DNA of 64,000 nt from Cristatella mucedo (lineage: Eukaryota > Bryozoa > Phylactolaemata > Cristatellidae): the NCBI GenBank assembly GCA_009760855.2, contig WPIO01000003.1, forward strand, positions 9,813,501 through 9,877,500, in the 5' to 3' direction. Shown one piece after another: positions 24,695-36,485 of the stretch. The notes under the pieces are model-generated. The model was not told the origin of the DNA. It was given only the letters and a program-made list of their open reading frames with translations, and made no database searches. The position numbers were made by a program, and so were the translations under genes. Position 1 is the stretch's first letter; each line of letters opens with the position of its first letter.

Positions 24695-24800
24695 ATGCAA
24701 TCAGAACTACACTAAGTGCTACGAGCTTCAATCTAGCATAAGTAAACAGAAAAGTGACATGGATATCTCTGCTCTGCGACTGGGAGCCGTAAGTGCACAG
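24695..24800 (+). CDS. Exon 6: helical segment
   Basis: The exon starts with one base that completes the split Arg codon from exon 5 (AG+A), then runs 35 open codons to CAG|gtaaaa. Residues include YELQSSISKQKSDMDISAL. This short exon supplies exactly the phase 2 to 0 step needed between exons 5 and 7, which supports the whole chain. Confidence 0.65.
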
Positions 24801-24933
24801 GTAAAAAGAAAATCGCTGAAATAGCTAGTGCTGAACAGTACAGTACTGAAAACAGCCCGCACGTGCTGTAGCCAAAGCTGCATGCACATTAGAAGGCAAT
24901 TTATCCAGATGCTTATGTTTTCTTTTCTTACAG

Positions 24934-25074
24934 ATCGCCTTGCTCGGCCGCAAGCCAGAATGCCCCGAAAAGAGTTCTATAACAGACTACATAACAATGG
25001 AAAGTGCTCTGAAAACAAGCAGAATTAAAGAGATGTGGAAAAAGTTCGCTGCCAAAGCTGTAGGTCCTATTAAG
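24934..25074 (+). CDS. Exon 7: helical segment at end of F-BAR-like region
   Basis: The acceptor is tcttttcttacag and the donor AAG|gtacgt, 47 codons, phase 0 to 0. Residues include ESALKTSRIKEMWKKFAAKA, a basic amphipathic helix. After this exon composition changes to a low-complexity linker. Confidence 0.66.
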
Positions 25075-25462
25075 GTACGTGGACGTGGCTCCACCGAATA
25101 CTTGTCTGCAGCTGGCGCGCGCGCGCGCTTTCTACTCAGAGTAGCATTTGACCTTTTGTTCGTAGCATCGTGGATTTCTTTAGAGACCAACATTAGCGTA
25201 CACTGAGGCCACCCACCACAAGCTACTTGTCGTATACTGAAAGCGGTCCAACGCTGCCACCTGTATTTGAAGCTTTGCCCGATAGTCTCGTAGTGTGCGC
25301 ACAACTGAGCTCTGCGAGCTTCTGCAAAATTCGACTTGGGCGCAGCGACGATAGCATGCGTGACACTTCAGTTTGCTGGCTGAGCTGGTCTAACTGGATC
25401 AAGGATTCATTAAGCTGACTGACTGGGTGGTGAACAGCAAGCACTCTGCCTACCAAGATGTT

Positions 25463-25602
25463 AGCTAGTTTGACCCAGCGGTGAAGGTGCTCGCCCTGAC
25501 CGAGGTCAACGTGAAAGTGCTTGATGGCCGATGTCGTGGCGTCGAACCCCATGGCATATGTGAAGCGCATGAATAGAGATTAAGTTCTCTTCTATACAAA
25601 TG

Positions 25603-25610
<8 letters not shown>
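25463..25610 (+). mobile_element. SINE A
   Basis: Head ctagtttgacccagcggtga, B box gatgtcgtggcgtcgaacccc, tail gcatgaatagagattaagtt. It ends directly in a microsatellite. Confidence 0.8.

Positions 25611-25699
<89 letters not shown>
25604..25699 (+). repeat. (TA)n followed by (TG)n
   Basis: About 15 TA units then about 32 TG units, starting inside the SINE A tail. Confidence 0.97.
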
Positions 25700-25700
<1 letters not shown>

Positions 25701-26901
25701 TACGTGCTGCTGAGAAAACACTGCGAAGGCCTAGATTGCAGAAAATGTTTAGGTAAATTTTATCCACCAAGTAAACCGTATCTGGATTCTGTACGGGTCA
25801 GGCACTCAATCAAGCATTAATTCATACATTACAAAATCCTTACTTCATAGGTCGCGCCGGCGGCATAGCTGTGGGACGCCTAGCATGCAGCAGCGTATTT
25901 CACTAGATTGAAAGCTTCAAAAAAATTTCCACTAATGACCTGTCACGAAATTCTTTTGACAGTGAAGTCACCTGTGATGATGCATTCAGAACTGCTCTCC
26001 TTTTCTTTGTGAGAAGCGTGTTCTCAAGGTTCCCGAAAAACGTGCGGTGATATTTTTACGTAAGAGTCATTCTTACTGAATTTTTTTATAAATGTAAAAG
26101 CAAGTTATCCTGCTCACTTAACTTTGCTCGAAGCGAAAAACAATGTCTCCGGAGAGAAGGACAGGCTTACAGTGGCAGCACCGAATAGCTCTGCAGCGAC
26201 TACTTCAAGGCCACGACTGGCAACCGCACAGAGGCAAACCCTAGTCAAGTCATAGATGTATACTGAAGTAGGCCCGATGGTTAATTCTTGGAAATGAGCT
26301 ATGGACGGTAAATTAAATGAATACTATTCAATAGGAGTATAGCGTTCGAAATCCAAAAACGCTCTACATGTTAAATGGGCAGGATAAACCCGTCAAATAA
26401 CCGCGGAAACTCAATTGGTCTATCTATTTTTTATTATTAAAACTACTATAAATATTAATAATACCAGAAAACTATTTTGCTCTATCTATTATTTGTTGAA
26501 TGATATTCTTATACATATTAAATACCGCCGAAACTAGTTTGCTCCATTCAAGCAGGGAACGCGGTGGCCGAGGAACCTGATGACTGAAGAAGACAACAGG
26601 TGCTGCAGTGGCAACGATCAGCAGTACTTCTGTACCTAATTCAAACGAACGTTAATTTTTCACCCCAAAAATTGCAATCAATCGTAGCAGCTTTACGCCG
26701 TTCTGCAGCAGCGACCTGGCTGTCTCGTCAGTGCTCAGGCACCTGCATGAATTAGACGCGTCAGGCTTGCCGCTCCGTGGCAGACGTTGGCTTCTCCATG
26801 CATGCTGCTCGGCGGGCGCACGCCGTTTCTCCGAGCGAGAGGCTGCCGCCACAAGACTTGGTTGAATTTATAGATTTGAGTGCCGCTTTCTTTGGATGCA
26901 G

Positions 26902-27001
26902 GTGAACACTGCAAGCCCGGCAACGAGTGGCGCAGAGTCGCCACCTGCCACCACAGGCACCTACCAGGCTACCAGCAGCACTCAGCCCGAGCTCAGGGCA
27001 G
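26902..27001 (+). CDS. Exon 8: Thr/Ser/Pro-rich linker
   Basis: The acceptor is tttctttggatgcag and the donor G|gtgagt; phase 0 in, phase 1 out. It encodes VNTASPATSGAESPPATTGT and then Gln/Ser-rich residues. It is probably a disordered linker between membrane-binding and SH3 parts. Confidence 0.58.
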
Positions 27002-27755
27002 GTGAGTATAGAAGTCAGTTGCTCATTCGGAGGGTCAAGGACAGCAAGCAAACCCCGTATGACCTGTTGGTATGCATCGATCGTGTTTCTCGCTGAGCCT
27101 GCGTTAATGGCCGTACTCTTCTTTTCTAGCAAAGTTAAGCGATGCTTGCATCACAAGAAATAACTCGCGACCATCGGAAAATACAGAGGGCCCGTAGAAA
27201 GAAATAGCACTCGCGGAGAGAGCGAGAGTGAGACCAAACGAGCTTGAGAGATATTTTAGAGTGTTTTGTAAGCACTTTACAAAGTCGACTGACCATTCAG
27301 CGTTGAAAAAATTCTTCAGCAAAAGCCATGCGTCTAGATAAATTATACTGTGTATGTGCTCGTGCGTGTGCGTGTACACTATTGATTACGCATTCTGAGC
27401 AAATTGGAACAGGTAATTCTTATCTCTTTAGAGAGTGCAGTAAAGCAGAACACTTGTTATGCTCCTCGTGTCTGCTTCGATATTAGTATAAAAACGTGCT
27501 TTGAAAGAAATTTGAAATCGCAATGGTTCATTTCACGTTAGCACTTTTCATCTATCGCAAATTGTGCCATTGAATATTTAATCACTGTGCTTTGCTAGTA
27601 TCGTATCAAGGAACAGATTTGAGTGATAACTGCATAGGCGAGGCGTGCGACCTGTTGCAAACACGAAGAGTCTTACCACAGTCAAATTTTTCCGACAAGT
27701 GATCTGAATAAGTCTCACAAAGCCTCTTTCCTCTCTGTCTCTGTCTGTCTGTCTG

Positions 27756-27761
<6 letters not shown>

Positions 27762-27831
<70 letters not shown>
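27762..27831 (+). repeat. (CT)n microsatellite
   Basis: About 35 uninterrupted CT units. Confidence 0.97.
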
Positions 27832-27834
<3 letters not shown>

Positions 27835-30017
27835 CTGTCTTTCCGTTTTAATACTCATTTAGTGGCTGGACCGTTCGATCTACATCTGCTCGTACGTCTC
27901 GGATCATCCAAACTGCTAGGATCGGCTACCGGGTCTACGTATACGCTTGACTGCAGTCTTCCTAAGAACGCTCAATGTCCGGGTCTGGCGGCTAGCGATT
28001 GGCGGCGGATCGGTTGCTAGCAACTCTGCAAGCAGCTCGCGGTCTCCTCCCCTCTTCCAACCTAACCTATCTATGCACGCTCCCGGCACGGGTCCGGCAG
28101 TTGGCAGTGTGAGGGGGTAGTCCTCATAGGACTCCTCGGCTTTTTCTACCTCGGCTCGCCCGTCCTGAACACCACCCCAGCGCTCAGAATGGGAAAGACA
28201 AAGCTGAGCGGCGACGATGCCAAAATAGCCCGGCAACACTTAGCCTCCATTTTCGAAAGCTGATCGCTGCGTTTCGTAGACACTGGACTCCGGCCGATTG
28301 TCTAGCGTCCGACATGAGTGTCACCTCAGTCCTTCGTCCATCCACCGTCGCTCTCTCATCTTAGGCCACTGTCCTGTGCTAGCTCCGACAGTCGTTCTTT
28401 ATTCGACTCCTCTGTGTGGCAACTGGATCCCGTCTGCTACCTTACAGGCTCTATTTGAAACCTGTCGTTGTGGCAGACCTGTTGTCGGGCTGGGTATTGC
28501 GACAGAGCAACAAGCCTACTGGCTCTAACACTAAACACTTTATTCCAAACCCACGCCGGCCAAGCCCAGTCTACACACTCGAGACGGCTGCCGGCGTCGT
28601 GGGATCTCGCCCTCCACTCCCGTTGTACTCCTTCGGCAGCCATTATATTCCATGCATGTCTTGTTTTCTCACTGTCGAGCCATTGTTCGTTCCGAATCCG
28701 CCCGGCAGCTGGCGGCAGTTTGTGTTAGATGGATGTCCCCCCCCCCCCAGAAGCTGCCAATGCGTGGATTTAGGCAGGACTGCCGCGTCATCGTCGTCTG
28801 CCCTTCCACCGCTCAAGTGCCTGCGGCTGCTTAGGCAGTCTGAGCCCTCGTAGGGTCTCCGCCCAGTGGTCGCAGGCTGCGGACTCAAATTTCCTCACAG
28901 TCGTCCTCCTCATCTATCACTACAGGCTCTCAAGCCACTCTCCATTGGTCTCGTGGACTAGGTCCAGCCTTCGAGAGGGGGCATGTGGTCCACTGGCCTA
29001 CCTTTGGTCAATAGCCGTGCTTGGCTGAGCCAGACGCCTCAGCCGCACACAGCCTAAGCCATCCTTTGAGCGCACGGCCTGAACTGCCATTCTCACTTGT
29101 CATCCAACCTATTTCCCTTTCCTGCGTTTAATACGTTCTAGCACTCCCGTTACAATCCTACCACTGGGCTAAGACCCAAAGGCTGGTTTCGTCCATCACT
29201 AGCAGATTCAGAAATGTGCAGTGAAGTTAAATGATTCTAAAAAGTCTCCATACGAACTGGTAGATGCACAATATGGCGTCTCGACATCGTATGCTATTTC
29301 GCCCACCCGTACGCTGACCAGTTTCGTATAGCTTGAGCCGTCAGATTTGGCTACTCTATTCATTACAAAATTAACTCCTACCTTGCACATATTTTTTCAT
29401 GCCTACACCTGCTATCCGATCTTCTTTTACATACATTCACACCTGATCAACCACCGACTCTCTCTCTGCCCTATCTTATGGTAACCACGAAAGGTTATCA
29501 CCAGTTATGACGTAGATCTCGCGAAATTCAAATGGCAATGAATGTTTTTTTGTGATTTTCATATAGCAGCTGAGTCGGTGCTAGAGATACCAAAATTCTA
29601 CAAGATCTAACCAAGTAGGGAGCTAGCTCCGAGACAAATTTCGTATCTGCGTGCAAACAATTCTCCTTCGAAAGAAAGCGGCCTTAGCAGACGAAGCCTG
29701 GCAGTCGCCACAGTGTACATAAGTTCAGCTTGAATGTTGCATGCGGAGTATAAATATGCCTACAAACATCCCTCTTTCGATATAAAACGCCCTTAGCAGC
29801 TGGTGCGCAGCTGCCATCACTCTGCACATCAGCTAAGCTTGAAAGTGGCACGACGACGACGCGAGTTTGCGACCGAGTATCGCTATCATTGAGGTCAACG
29901 AAAGCACAAGAGAAACCGGACAGTTTATCGCAGAAAGCCTCCGTTGGCGGGCTGAAATAAACGACAGCGTTTTCTAAAAAGACGAACGAGTCTTGTAATG
30001 GGCCTCTAACTTCTGCG

Positions 30018-30105
30018 GCAGGTATGACTTGTCGTGTATGACAAGTCTATGTGTGACAAGTATGACATGAATGTATGTATGTGTGACAAGGTATGACAAG
30101 TCGTG
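30018..30105. repeat. Direct and inverted tatgacaag repeats
   Basis: gtatgacttgtcgtgtatga-caag forms a small palindrome; the tatgacaag core recurs several times. Confidence 0.7.
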
Positions 30106-31077
30106 AGCGTTCGGCGTGTTAGCCGACGGACGTGTTGCGCTACCTGGAACTCGGTCGGCGACAATCGACATCCGGAAGGAATCCGGCCAGCTTCATACCC
30201 GCACAATGACACGACCGGTCAGCCTTAAAATTTACACTTTTAGCTCAGTAGGCAGCCACAATGTACCAGCCAACATTCCACCATGTAGCAGCGCTTAGAC
30301 TCTAAGCAAGACCCTTCCCCTAGCACTGCAATCGGAGCTAAGAAAACCAGGACACGGGGCTGGAGTGAATTGGTCCGCTCCAGCTCTTGAGGGTGGCCTC
30401 GAGACAAGCAAGGCCACTCACTCTCTGCCAACTGGCTTCTGTGCAGGTGTTTAGTGGAACTACTACACATACACTACTTGCTATCTGCCATCTGCCCTCA
30501 GTGTAGTCTAATAAAAGCGGGAACGACGGCCTGGTAGCAGGGGTGCTGTATCGCTTTGTTGTGGGCCAGTTATCAAGGTAACTGCTAAAGAAACAATCTT
30601 TGCACCTGCAACTTCCGGGGGGGGGAAGCGATCGTCCAGCGGCGTCGGGGCATAGCAGTAAGGCGGCCAGCTCAGGACCAAGCTTTGTCACCCGTTACCC
30701 CGTTACATCTACTATCTGACCTTTCCACTGTTTGATCTGTTGGCCGATGCTCTACGGTCTGATGGCATATAGTCTATATCCAATGGTCTACAGGCAGCTC
30801 CTTCTCTCGTCAAGGTTGCGTGTAAGGCGGATGAGTTACCCAGGCGGAAGAAATACCCTGCGACTTGCATGGCGTACTACGACTGCAGCTCCCCTCCATC
30901 GTCGCATGATTGACGGCTGCAGTCGCCGAAATCGCCTCAGCTCGAGATCTCGTCGCCCGCGTAGGCAAAGCGGCTTCGTTCCCGTTTTCTCAGGGCCATT
31001 GTGCAGTTCTCGCTCGCCAACGTGTGCATTGGAGGCTGCGGGTGTGCGCATGTTCCAACGTATACGCGTCGTTGCAG

Positions 31078-31269
31078 CTTCGCCATCCCCGCCGGCGGCC
31101 GCTGCTGCCGCCGCCATCGCTGCACGGCCAAAACCAGCCAATGCCAAGCTGCTCGGAATGAAGAGCTTCTCGCTCGAGAGTCCCGACGTGCCACGCTCCG
31201 TCGACCAGTCGACCAGAAACAAGAGCAGTTCGTACACGAATGCCTCAAGCTTGCTGCCGAGTCAACCAG
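31078..31269 (+). CDS. Exon 9: Ala/Pro/Ser-rich linker
   Basis: The two leading bases complete an Ala codon with the G from exon 8. The exon then reads a Ser-Pro and poly-Ala stretch followed by KLLGMKSFSLESPDVPRSVD, and ends G|gtagag in phase 1. Several other frames are open here because of high GC, so this call rests on phase agreement with exons 8 and 10. Confidence 0.57.
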
Positions 31270-31782
31270 GTAGAGCTTTCGCGAACTTCCTCTGCCTTGC
31301 CGCTGCTCTGGCATGGCAGGGCCGTAATACGAACAATTCCCACCTGGAAGAAATACCCCGACTGCACACGAATCCCCTTCACTTTCTTAGTCTACCAAAG
31401 TAGTAGCGGCGGTCTTGAAGCAATGACATCGAGCGTACCATTAAATGAAAGCGTGCGACTGTGTTCCCATTTTACGAACTTCCACGTAGCTACTAACGCA
31501 AGTGGACCCGACTTCCGGTCACTCCAACCACGTGGGGTGATGTTCCTTCAATAGATTTTTGTAGATTTACACTTGCGTGGTTAAGACCACAGTGCACTAT
31601 ATAATAATACAACTCAGAACTCTGTGCTTGATATCAATGCTGCAATGCTGGCTACGAAAACTACGGCTATTCATGCTCGGGGTAAATCTTCATGGTGAAA
31701 CCTTTTCTCCACACACCAAGCCCTCCTCCCTTACTCCTGCACTCCTGTCCCTTCCTGGCAGCAACTTTGCTGAAACCTGCAG

Positions 31783-31840
31783 GTGACCAGCTCCCCACCA
31801 GTGCAGCTACGCCCCCTGCCACCGAAATGGTGCCGCCAAT
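31783..31840 (+). CDS. Exon 10: short linker exon
   Basis: 58 nt from the acceptor aacctgcag to AT|gtgagt, phase 1 to 2. It encodes GDQLPTSAATPPATEMVPP, again Pro/Thr-rich. Confidence 0.52.
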
Positions 31841-31993
31841 GTGAGTGAGCACATTTCGTTTGCACTGGTCTCTCGGCTCCTGCGTGTATGTCTCCATTTG
31901 TTGTCTGCATTTTGCTAGGTAACAGTACGAGTAGCGTTTGTACGAGCTCTAAGCGAAGCGCGAGTTCTTTCTTTATTTCGGCGCCTCGGCCAG

Positions 31994-32192
31994 TCGCCCC
32001 GGCCGGCCAGATGCCGCCGGTCGGCCCAGTCCGAGTCGGCTGCAGCTGCAGTGTTGGCACAGCCCGCTCTGCTTCGCAGCAGGTGCTCTCACCGCCACAG
32101 CTGCGCAGATGCGCCGGCGGCTCGCGATGTCAAAGGGAAAGTCCACTTCTGTTGATGAGAGCGACGTCGGCTACGTTCGTGCGACAGTTCAG
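31994..32192 (+). CDS. Exon 11: linker and start of the first SH3
   Basis: The acceptor at 31992-31993 follows a pyrimidine tract (ttctttctttatttc); an alternative in-phase start is 32030. The frame enters in phase 2 and ends CAG|gtatag in phase 0. Its C-terminal residues MSKGKSTSVDESDVGYVRAT lead into the first SH3 strand (YVRATVQ, where family members have Y-ALYDF or YVALYKF). Confidence 0.5.
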
Positions 32193-32297
32193 GTATAGTT
32201 CGCGCTTATCGCTGGAACTGGCTGTTTGTCGTGCGCCTGCACTGGAACAGGTGAGGGCTCTCGCCTGGCCACGTGACTTGCTTTGGGCTCTCGCTAG

Positions 32298-32335
32298 GGA
32301 AGCATCGAGGGATCGCTTGAGCTACTCCGGCATCG
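32298..32335 (+). CDS. Exon 12: 38-nt microexon in the SH3
   Basis: Phase 0 in and phase 2 out between the acceptor ctctcgctag and the donor CG|gtaatg. It encodes GSIEGSLELLRH, filling the RT-loop position where STAC SH3s have a D-LEL element. It is the only segment seen that both fits the phases and completes the SH3 between exons 11 and 13. Confidence 0.5.
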
Positions 32336-33334
32336 GTAATGTCGTGCGATTTTCAGAACTCTCGCGATGCTGTCGCCGGATCAGGAGATGTATTTCTAGT
32401 TGTTAAAGACTTCAAACCAAAGAAACAAGGGGACTTGGAACTAAGGTGAGCCTTGGTTAAGGCCTTGTGCATCAACGTGTACCTAGGTGTAGGCTGTAGG
32501 TGCAACTAGGCACAAGCTGTGGATTGTAGCACAGAGGTACGCCAAACAAATGGGTTATCTCATCTTTTTTCTATTTTACTCTTTATTCAGCCGTTTGTTC
32601 AGTAGTTACGGCACTAGAAGCCGTGGTCCGTTCGGGCTAACCAGGTGTCGGTGCAAAAGCCTTTGGTGCTCGTACGAACGAGTGAATTTACGTATGTTGA
32701 TCTGTCCGTTCACACAACATGCTTCCAAGTACTATATTATCAATTGCTGTATAGTTTGCTATTTTTTGTCTTTCTAAGTACCGCCGTTAAGGTTTAGCGA
32801 TCTAGCTTACCATTTAGTGGGAAATATTGCCGTTCTGAAGAAAAAACAGAATGTTTAGGTAGATCTACGTGGTCACGAACACTTTCCGAAGTGATATGCC
32901 TTTTCCATAAAGGCAGGCAAATGATGTACTGCTGCGTCACCTGGAATTTAACCTACCACTTTTGAAGCCAGAGGTGCCGCTCTACGGCGGTCTTCAACAG
33001 CCTACATTATAACGCATTTCCGATCTCGGAAGTACAATCTCTTTCCATTTCGCAAGCCCTACACAGTGCACTGTCATTCTGCTCGGTAGCTGGGCAGCCT
33101 GGTCTACTGACTTTTTCCAGACGGTGTTTTTCAATATTTGACCACGTGACGAGTGGCAACAAACACTGCAGGCACAACAGCATATACTAAGATCATGCAG
33201 GCTGAACGCTGGCTGGGGCTGATACCTTCGATCGAAAATACTTTTTGCCAGCTCGAAAAGACTTACTGACCGCTGTCTAACTGCTGCCGTTTCGGTGCCT
33301 CTCGCTCACTAATTCCGATTTTTATCAATTTTAG
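32336..33334 (+). other. Intron between exons 12 and 13
   Basis: About 1 kb; no repeat or gene recognised. Confidence 0.45.
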
Positions 33335-33386
33335 AGCGGGTCAGAGGGTTACAGTTTACAACACCAGCGACCCAGAGTGGTGGCTA
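33335..33386 (+). CDS. Exon 13: SH3 core (AGQRVTV...EWWL)
   Basis: 52 nt from the acceptor atcaattttag to CTA|gtaagt. It encodes AGQRVTVYNTSDPEWWL, matching the SH3 pattern G-x-x-[IVL]-x-V-x(5-7)-WW that forms the ligand groove and n-Src loop. Phase 2 in, 0 out. Confidence 0.78.
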
Positions 33387-33478
33387 GTAAGTATTCATGC
33401 TTTCTCGTTGAAGCATTCTCTAATCCATCTCTGCTTAACTCAATTCTCTCCTCTGATTCCGCGAGTCTTTCTGCGTCT

Positions 33479-33485
<7 letters not shown>

Positions 33486-33569
<84 letters not shown>
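33486..33569 (+). repeat. (TC)n followed by (AC)n
   Basis: About 34 TC units, then a short AC run, in the intron between exons 13 and 14. Confidence 0.95.
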
Positions 33570-33716
33570 TTCTCTATATGTAATTTGTTCTGTCCACCAT
33601 AATGTTTTACTTTCTTTTGCGTCTTTTTATATAAATTTTCTATGCATCAGTTTTTTCTTCGAATTGGTAGTGCTTCAGTGATTGGACTGAATATTTCAGG
33701 CAATTATCAATTGCAG

Positions 33717-33798
33717 GGACGCTGCAGCCGCCATTGTGGCTTCTTTTACTCAGCACGCTGGATGTCGCCTAAGCTCAATGTCATTCTATTAATTGCAG
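33717..33798 (+). pseudogene. Duplicated partial copy of exon 14 with its own acceptor
   Basis: After atcaattgcag at 33706-33716 the sequence reads GRCSRHCGFFYSA, paralogous to GRCNGRSGFFSSA of exon 14, 82 nt further on. The copies match over about 50 nt plus the acceptor. Because 82 is not a multiple of three, using the first acceptor reads through exon 14 in another frame to a TGA at 33930-33932. It may be an alternative truncating exon or a decayed duplication. Confidence 0.6.
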
Positions 33799-33936
33799 GG
33801 GCGATGCAACGGTCGTTCTGGATTCTTCTCTTCAGCTTGCGCGATGTCTCTCTATCCTGGACAGAGAGTATTCCGCGTAGAGAAACCTCTGCATCTGAAC
33901 GACGGTGGCCGAGATGTACATCTATCTGCTGATCAG
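33799..33936 (+). CDS. Exon 14: end of SH3-1 and start of STAC-like SH3-2
   Basis: 46 codons from the acceptor attaattgcag to CAG|gtaaag. It opens GRCNGRSGFF (distal loop and GFFP-like strand; the usual P-A/S-N-Y is changed to SSACA) and continues PGQRVFRVEKPLHL and VHLSADQ, a second SH3-like module joined directly as in STAC. The acceptor and about 50 nt are duplicated just upstream (33,717). Confidence 0.74.
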
Positions 33937-34360
33937 GTAAAGAGCACTTTTTGTGGCATCATTTAATGAAGTGGCTAGAATGAACTTAGCGCTGTGTGAG
34001 GCGGAGCATTCTTCTGCGCCATTCCAGTTTGCTCGAGAATTAAACCATTGATGTAAGTCTAATGCGAACGCTGTTCATCGAAAAGCTTTGTAGAATTTCC
34101 GAGCAGGAAGCTTTAATGTTTCTCTAATTAATGCGTCCCGCTGAAGGGACTGCAATTGACGAGATCTTCAATAGCTCAGCGTTAACGCCAGATTGAACGC
34201 AGTTCGGTTTAAGGCAAAAAATATCGAATATGAAGAGAAAGCAAATTAAAAAATTAGCGTTCGCACCTTCAAGCTTTCAGATCGTCACTCAGAGGCGGCT
34301 CCGCAGCCCCCTCCCCGTCTCTCTCTCTCTTTCTCCGTCTCCCTCTCTCTCTCCCCCTCT

Positions 34361-34547
<187 letters not shown>

Positions 34548-34694
34548 CTAATTTGCCAAAGCTGTATTGCGTGCCAAGCAAGACCTGCCGGCTCTATCCA
34601 CCTATAGATGCTGCATGCAGAGCAAGACCTTCTGGTCCTAACTATATTTCTCGAAAAGCAGCTCCAGAAAGCGCTTGGTGCATTTGTGCTGTAG

Positions 34695-34802
34695 ATCGTG
34701 GTGGAAGCAGGAAAGGAGGAGCACGGTGTAATTATGATCAAGACTCATAACAGCAAGGCCGAGCTGCTGTCGTGCCCGACCAAGTACCTGCTCGAGCTGT
34801 GA
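34695..34802 (+). CDS. Exon 15: terminal exon
   Basis: The exon starts at the acceptor tgcatttgtgctgtag and runs phase 0 for 35 codons to a TGA at 34800-34802. Residues begin IVVEAGKEEHGVIMIKTHNS and end YLLEL, the position where STAC proteins close their second SH3 (QIC-V ... G-I-RV ... GL-P ... LTEI). The stop location and similarity make this the likely C-terminus. Confidence 0.72.
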   Translation: MVVEAGKEEHGVIMIKTHNSKAELLSCPTKYLLEL

Positions 34803-34812
34803 GGCAACTGAT

Positions 34813-34912
34813 CGTCAGTCAACTAGGCAGTCGTCAACAAGGCAGTCGTCAACAAGGCAGTCGTCAACAAGGCAGTCGTCAACAAGGCAGTCGTCAACCA
34901 GGCAGCCGTCAG
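34813..34912 (+). repeat. 15-bp tandem repeat after the stop codon
   Basis: The unit ggcagtcgtcaacaa is repeated about five times, starting ten bases after the predicted stop, so it would lie in the 3' UTR. It keeps three frames open. Confidence 0.93.
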
Positions 34913-36485
34913 GCGGAATCCGCGGATAGGGGCCGCGATTTCCCTCGAGTATGGCGAATACATAGGAATGATGTTGACAGATCCGCGTTCCGTTAAGTAA
35001 GGCGGACGATAGGAACGATGCAGAAAAATCCGAGCCGGTTTTTTGAACTCGGTTGAGAGCTTGGTGTCAAGCAACACATTCTTTTGACTAGGACCTTCTA
35101 TTAAAAAAAAGTATCTTGTGCGCCGGCCAGCTGCTTGGCACTGTCTGAGTAAGTTTCGCACACCACCTCCGCCGTGCTCGCCGCCGGGCCCTCTAATGAT
35201 TGGGGCAGGATACTCGAGGTACTCGCGAAATGATGAGCCTTGCGCAGGCGTGCATGTTAGCTGCTTTGCTGATTCACTACTGTCGACTGTTAGGTTCGGC
35301 TCTCCGATAGTGACGGACACACCGAACGGTCCTGGCGGTCGCCATTAAATTCCAATCGCTGCTGTTAATTTTGTATATGTTACGATTGGCTGTAGTATGA
35401 TCGCAGAACAAGTCTCAAAGCAATGTGCCGTCGGTGTTGATTGCAAAGTCGAGTCAGCTTGCCGTTGGGTCTGGGTCTGATTGTTGCCACTCTGCACACT
35501 TGTCGAGAGCTCTCGCTCCACTCGCCCTGCCGGGTAAAGCGCCAGCGTAGCGTGTGGCGTAAATTGAGAGCTATTTGCTCGATAACGCATTGTCTTCGCT
35601 GAAATGGTTCAGCGAAAAAGGTAACCCCGGTCTCAATATCATAGCTAGAATCAGGAGCTAGTGTTTCAGGCTTGCCGAAACCTGTTTGGTGGCATTTCTG
35701 TGCACACGGAGCAGCAGATCTCGGTTTGTCATTACAGCCGTAGTTACTTAGACTTCAATGACTTCTTCTCTCGGATCCTGTATACGTGCACCGTTTTGGA
35801 TGTCTTTCCAACTACCGTGTATTGTGAATGCCTCAGCACAAATAAAAAGTCCCCCAAGGCCGACCTCTTAGCTTAACGCCAAGGTTACCGTTCTCTGTCA
35901 GCCCCATTTGAATTTGATCAGCCTTGGGAAGCGTTTAATCTTCGGTTCGAGTTTCCTTGAGCACTATTTCTTAAAGCCTTCGAGGTATCTTCGGCAGTGG
36001 GACAGTCTAGTACTCCTACGGCAGTCTCTGTACAGTTACTCTTCATAGCAAGTTTCTAGTATTTAGCAGTATGCCCAACAATTCTCGCTTAATTCTCACC
36101 AGTATTGTGCTAATTGCAGATCAAGCAGATAGTCAAATAGTAATACCAAGCCGAAGGCGCTCTCAATCAAGTTTTTTCATGATTGCAGCCCCCAAAGGGC
36201 AAAGGAAAACCTTTTCTGATTGAGAAATTTTGAGTTTGCGAAAAAACATGACAGTTTTTGCCTTTTTGGTCATTCAGCCGTGTTAGATAGTGGAAAGCTC
36301 TGCCGAATTTCAAGTCAATGGCTTCGCATGCTGATGCCAAGGCCAGAAGTCCTACATGAACATGTGACCCTGTAAATTGGTGTCAGAAGACGTCTGCAGA
36401 CAAAATTTAGACCTGCAATAGACTTTTACTAATCCTTTATAGGTTTATGGCCCAGAAGGTGCGTCTCTCCAAAAACGGTCTAGGG
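34913..36485. other. 3' flank; no gene assured
   Basis: A minus frame at 34,823-35,320 (includes GVSVTIGEPNLTVDSSESAK, weakly immunoglobulin-like) lacks splice support. AATAAA at 35,841 may be the polyadenylation signal of the upstream gene. Confidence 0.35.

Larger units (their letters stand above)
25075..26901 (+). other. Intron between exons 7 and 8
   Basis: Contains a SINE A with a (TA)n(TG)n array and otherwise unremarkable sequence. Confidence 0.5.
27002..31077 (+). other. Intron between exons 8 and 9
   Basis: 4.1 kb including (CT)n at 27,762-27,831, a GC-richer block at 27,850-29,150 with several open but unrecognised frames, and a small inverted repeat at 30,018-30,105. An in-phase (1 to 1) exon here could have been missed. 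Confidence 0.45.

Noticed and set aside
34823-35320. 165-codon minus frame with weak Ig-like look
   Set aside because: Much of it is the 15-bp repeat; splice sites and conserved Cys/Trp of an Ig fold are not evident.
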